From positions 1 through 8,254 of the forward strand of contig CAIKWV010000413.1 of assembly GCA_903831165.1 (NCBI GenBank): a stretch of 8,254 nucleotides of DNA. The letters are read 5' to 3'. The translations under genes and the position numbers were made by a program. Below the pieces are notes generated by a model. The model ran no database searches. It was given only the letters and a program-made list of their open reading frames with translations, and had not been told where the DNA came from. This DNA is from an uncultured cyanobacterium. GTDB taxonomy: Bacteria > Cyanobacteriota > Cyanobacteriia > PCC-6307 > Cyanobiaceae. Shown here piece after piece: positions 5,885 through 8,254 of the stretch (position 1 is its first letter; each line of letters opens with the position of its first letter).

Positions 5885-7633
5885 TCAGCCGGCCTGGGGC
5901 TCCATCTGGATGAACTGCCGTTCGCAGAGATCGCGGTAGCGGCCGCCTGCGGCCATCAGTTCACCATGGCTGCCCTGCTGCACGATCCGGCCGGCTTCGA
6001 GCACCAGGATGCGATCCGCTTCCTGCACGGTGGAGAGGCGGTGGGCGATCACCAGAACGGTGCGGCCCGCCATCGCCTGATCGAGCCCCTGCTGCACAGC
6101 CGCCTCGGCTTCCGCATCCAGGGCGCTGGTGGCCTCATCCAGCAGCAGGATCGCCGGATTGCCCAGAACGGCCCGGGCAATGGCCAGCCGCTGCAGCTGG
6201 CCGCCGGAAAAGTTACTGCCACGTTCCTCGATGCGGCTGTCATAGCCCTGGGGCAGAGCCTCGATGAAGCCGGAGGCATTGGCCAGCCTGGCCGCCGCCA
6301 CCACCTGGGCGCGGCTGGCTGGGCGACCGAAGGCGATCACCTCGGCCACCGTGCCCGAAAAGACACTGCTTTGCTGGGGCACCAGGGCGATCGCCTGGCG
6401 CAGCTCCCGGGCCTGCAGTTCGGCCAGGTCCTGACCATCGAGCAACACCCGGCCCCGCTGGGCGACGTTGAAACGCAGCAACAGCGAAAACAGGGTGCTC
6501 TTGCCAGCGCCGGAGGGACCGACCAAGGCCACCATCTGGCCGGGTTCGATCGCCAGATGGAGATCGTGCAGAACCGGCTGGTCGGCGGCGTAGCCGAAGC
6601 TCACATCGTCCAGCACCAGCCGCCCCTGCACCTGGCCCAAGGGGAGGGCACCGGGGCGATCCGGCGGCTCAACCGGCTCGGCCTCGATCGCCCGCAACCG
6701 GCGCAGGGAGGCCTGACCCTGCTGGAACTCGTTGAAGTTGGTGGTGAGATGGGAGATCGGATCGATCAGCATCAACAGGGCCGTCATGAAGGTGGCGAAG
6801 CCCTGGGCATTGAGCCCACCGGCCTGGATGCGCACCGCGCCGATCACCAGCACCGCCAGGATGCCGAAGGCCTCAATGAAGCCCACCACAGGATGCTGCT
6901 GGGCCAGCAGGGTCATGGTGCGGTAGCGGGCCTTGCGGTGCAGGTCGATCTCGATGTCGAAGCGCTGCTGCAGCCAGGGTTCGGCGGCATAGGCCCGCAC
7001 CAGGGGCAGCCCGCCGATCGCCTCGGCCAGCAGGGCCGCCAGATCGCTCACCTGTTTCTGGCTGCGTTCAGCTGCGTTCATCACCCGGGCCCCGAAGGCA
7101 CTGACCAACAGCGCCACCACCGGTGCCAGCAGCAGGGTGGCCACCGCCAGGGGCCAGTCGAGCCAGAGCATGTAGCCCAGTACCACCACCAGCTGCAGGG
7201 CGCTGGGGGTGGTGTCCTGAATCGACTTGTAGATCACCTCACCGACCCGGTCGGCGTCCTCGGTCAGTCGGTACGTGAGGTCGCCGGCGGAGAGTTTCTC
7301 GAGGGCGCCGAAATCGAGCCGCTGCAATCGGGCGAACAGCTGACGGCGCAGCTCCTGGCTCACCTGCAGCGCCGGCCCCGCCAGCAGGGTGTCCTGGCCG
7401 AACTGGGCGAGTTTCTGCAGCAGAAACACCGCCAGGGCTGCCGTCACGGCCCGCAACACCCGCGGAATGTCGCCGGCGCCGATCGCCGGGATCAGCTGGC
7501 CCGCCAACCAGGCCAGCACCGGAAAGCTGGCCACGAACACCAACGTGCACAACCATCCGGCGCCCAGACGGCGCCGATGGGGCCTCAGCAGGGGCAACAG
7601 CCTGCGGAAGCCGGCCGGCGAGGGTGCAAGCAT
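5885..7633 (-). CDS. MsbA-like ABC exporter half-transporter (fused membrane and ATPase domains)
   Basis: This is a 582-aa type IV ABC exporter that should work as a dimer in the cytoplasmic membrane, extruding lipids, drugs or peptides with ATP. The N-terminal membrane domain (about 20-310) shows six hydrophobic segments near 24-44, 58-75, 144-160, 162-180, 248-270 and 279-292. It includes the typical LTYRLTEDADRVGEVI (119-134) and EAIGGLPLVRAYAAE (204-218) stretches. The ATPase domain has Walker A GPSGAGKST (372-380), Q-loop Gln420 in LVPQQSSVFSGTV, signature FSGGQ (475-479, Phe in place of the usual Leu), Walker B ILLLDE (495-500), D-loop SALD (503-506) and H-loop His531 in IAHRLSTV. All catalytic residues are present, with Glu500 after Walker B. 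ATG 7633 is preceded by AAGGTG with a 5-nt gap. It is divergent from the S4 gene, with 42 bp between start codons. Family is certain; the cargo cannot be inferred. Confidence 0.95.
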   Translation of the reverse strand: MLAPSPAGFRRLLPLLRPHRRRLGAGWLCTLVFVASFPVLAWLAGQLIPAIGAGDIPRVLRAVTAALAVFLLQKLAQFGQDTLLAGPALQVSQELRRQLFARLQRLDFGALEKLSAGDLTYRLTEDADRVGEVIYKSIQDTTPSALQLVVVLGYMLWLDWPLAVATLLLAPVVALLVSAFGARVMNAAERSQKQVSDLAALLAEAIGGLPLVRAYAAEPWLQQRFDIEIDLHRKARYRTMTLLAQQHPVVGFIEAFGILAVLVIGAVRIQAGGLNAQGFATFMTALLMLIDPISHLTTNFNEFQQGQASLRRLRAIEAEPVEPPDRPGALPLGQVQGRLVLDDVSFGYAADQPVLHDLHLAIEPGQMVALVGPSGAGKSTLFSLLLRFNVAQRGRVLLDGQDLAELQARELRQAIALVPQQSSVFSGTVAEVIAFGRPASRAQVVAAARLANASGFIEALPQGYDSRIEERGSNFSGGQLQRLAIARAVLGNPAILLLDEATSALDAEAEAAVQQGLDQAMAGRTVLVIAHRLSTVQEADRILVLEAGRIVQQGSHGELMAAGGRYRDLCERQFIQMEPQAG

Positions 7634-7638
7634 CGGGG

Positions 7639-7644
7639 CACCTT
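7639..7644 (-). promoter_or_regulatory. Ribosome binding site of the ABC exporter
   Basis: Read on the - strand, AAGGTG lies 5 nt before ATG 7633. It supports that start over anything further inside, and it sits in the 42-bp divergent spacer. Confidence 0.6.
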
Positions 7645-7664
7645 ACGCCCTGCCTGCTGGGGCC

Positions 7665-7668
7665 GGAG
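7665..7668 (+). promoter_or_regulatory. Ribosome binding site deciding the GTG start of the S4 protein
   Basis: GGAG lies 7 nt before GTG 7676. The frame is open far upstream, across the exporter gene on the other strand, so this site plus the conserved KLDQYLKW start is what fixes the N-terminus. Confidence 0.6.
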
Positions 7669-7675
7669 TGGTGCG

Positions 7676-7879
7676 GTGAAGCTGGATCAATACCTCAAAT
7701 GGCAGGCTCTGGTCGCCAGTGGCGGCGAGGCCAAGCAGCGCATCCAGCGGGGCGATGTGCGGGTCAATGGCCTGATCGAGACCCGCCGGGGCCGTCAGCT
7801 GGCGGCCGGTGATGCGGTGGCGATCGACGGCCGCGAGTGGATCGTGATGCCCAGAGGGGGTGGCGCCACCAAGCCTTAA
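7676..7879 (+). CDS. Small S4-domain RNA-binding protein (YbcJ/YaaA type)
   Basis: This is a 67-aa protein made almost entirely of one S4 RNA-binding domain, resembling E. coli YbcJ (COG2501, S4_2 family). The hallmark is KLDQYLKWQALVASGGEAKQ (2-21), then RIQRGDVRVNG (22-32), ETRRGRQLAAGD (35-46) and VAIDG (48-52). The Arg/Lys-rich helix-turn and the G-x-V-x-V-N-G strand are the RNA-contacting parts in S4 folds. The protein probably binds structured RNA such as rRNA; its exact role is not established. Start GTG 7676 is chosen because GGAG sits 7 nt upstream and homology begins at Lys2; the open frame reaching far upstream is a GC-rich shadow of the exporter. tpiA follows after 32 nt on the same strand, so the two are probably co-transcribed. 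Confidence 0.9.
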   Translation: MKLDQYLKWQALVASGGEAKQRIQRGDVRVNGLIETRRGRQLAAGDAVAIDGREWIVMPRGGGATKP

Positions 7880-7899
7880 CTTGGCCTTGACGTCGTAGT

Positions 7900-7903
7900 G
7901 AGG
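7900..7903 (+). promoter_or_regulatory. Ribosome binding site deciding the GTG start of tpiA
   Basis: GAGG lies 8 nt before GTG 7912 in the 32-nt S4-tpiA spacer. The family sequence begins exactly at this GTG ([14 protein letters not shown]). Confidence 0.5.
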
Positions 7904-7911
7904 TCCCTCTG

Positions 7912-8254
7912 GTGCGGAAGTCCGTCATCGCCGGAAACTGGAAGATGCACATGACCTGTGCCGAGACGCGGGAGTTCGCCTCCGTCTTCCGTCCCCTGAT
8001 CGCGGATCTGCCCTCCGATCGGCAGGTGGTGATTGCCCCGCCGTTCACCTCGATTCCCACCCTCTGTCGCCATCTGGAGGGGGCCGGTGTGTTCTTCGCG
8101 GGCCAGAACGTGCACTGGGAGGAGAAGGGCGCCTACACCGGCATGATTTCGGCACCGATGCTGATCGAGCATGGGGTGACCCACGCCATCGTGGGCCACA
8201 GCGAGCCACGCAAGTACTACAGCGAAACCGACGAACAGATCAATCTCAGGGCCC
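7912..8254 (+). CDS. tpiA: Triosephosphate isomerase, N-terminal part (3' end outside window)
   Basis: TpiA interconverts dihydroxyacetone phosphate and glyceraldehyde 3-phosphate in glycolysis, gluconeogenesis and the Calvin cycle. The frame runs open to the window end, giving 114 of roughly 245 residues. The N-terminal block [14 protein letters not shown] carries the active-site Asn9 and Lys11. [13 protein letters not shown] (37-49), [21 protein letters not shown] (64-84) and [20 protein letters not shown] (92-111) follow, with the electrophilic His96. The second Arg of the common GHSERR is Pro here (GHSEPR), which I recall as usual in picocyanobacterial homologues. The catalytic Glu lies beyond the window. 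The start is GTG 7912, with GAGG 8 nt upstream. The gene sits 32 nt after the S4 gene, consistent with one transcript. Confidence 0.97.
   Translation, partial: MRKSVIAGNWKMHMTCAETREFASVFRPLIADLPSDRQVVIAPPFTSIPTLCRHLEGAGVFFAGQNVHWEEKGAYTGMISAPMLIEHGVTHAIVGHSEPRKYYSETDEQINLRA

Noticed and set aside
7061..7080. Perfect 10-bp tandem duplication GCTGCGTTCA inside the exporter gene
   Set aside because: It encodes part of the ordinary linker MNAAERSQ, and the unit is not a multiple of three. It is likely chance from Ala/Glu/Arg codons.
5966..7879. 637-codon open frame on the + strand
   Set aside because: Its body is the antisense shadow of the ABC exporter. Only the last 67 codons, from GTG 7676, are a real S4-domain gene.
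1..8254. CRISPR array, tRNA, rRNA, transposase, integrase or phage genes
   Set aside because: No regularly spaced repeats, cloverleaf, or mobile-element protein motif was seen on either strand by eye.

Overview
The window looks like a piece of chromosome from a GC-rich picocyanobacterium, probably of the Cyanobium / marine or freshwater Synechococcus type. Most codons end in G or C. The cyanobacterial HIP1 octamer GCGATCGC occurs four times (1063, 1448, 1673, 6387). A DUF3386 protein, a family I know mainly from cyanobacteria and plastid-bearing eukaryotes, is present. The ABC exporter / S4 protein / tpiA cluster also matches the layout I recall from Prochlorococcus and Synechococcus genomes. 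The genus is an inference; no rRNA or other marker is present to fix it.

Left part, all on the + strand: the last ~377 codons of carB (large subunit of carbamoyl-phosphate synthase), a 165-nt spacer with weak hairpins, then a DUF3386 protein of unknown function that starts at GTG. Next is a compact three-gene ABC importer: an integral-membrane permease, an ATPase whose ATG overlaps the permease stop as ATGA, and a substrate-binding lipoprotein that begins inside or just after the ATPase gene. The three match the COG4120 / COG1101 / COG2984 set. Characterised relatives in Firmicutes handle aromatic amino acids (TrpXYZ type); the substrate here cannot be read from sequence. The binding protein carries a twin-arginine signal followed by a lipobox.

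Middle: a 546-nt convergent intergenic region (4888-5433) with no convincing gene. It holds a 9-bp inverted repeat followed by a T-run facing the importer operon, two short tandem repeats, and a terminator-like hairpin with a U-tract facing the opposite way. Beyond it, on the - strand, lie a small DUF6447-like protein (75 aa, probable TTG start) and, upstream of that, a full-length MsbA-like ABC exporter half-transporter.

Right part, + strand: only 42 bp separate the exporter start codon from the divergent GTG of a 67-aa YbcJ-type S4 RNA-binding protein. This is followed 32 nt later by the 5' part of tpiA (triosephosphate isomerase), which runs off the window end. Most of the window is core metabolism and transport. 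I see no CRISPR, transposase, phage gene, tRNA or rRNA. The least understood parts are the importer's substrate, the convergent spacer, and the DUF3386 and DUF6447 proteins.
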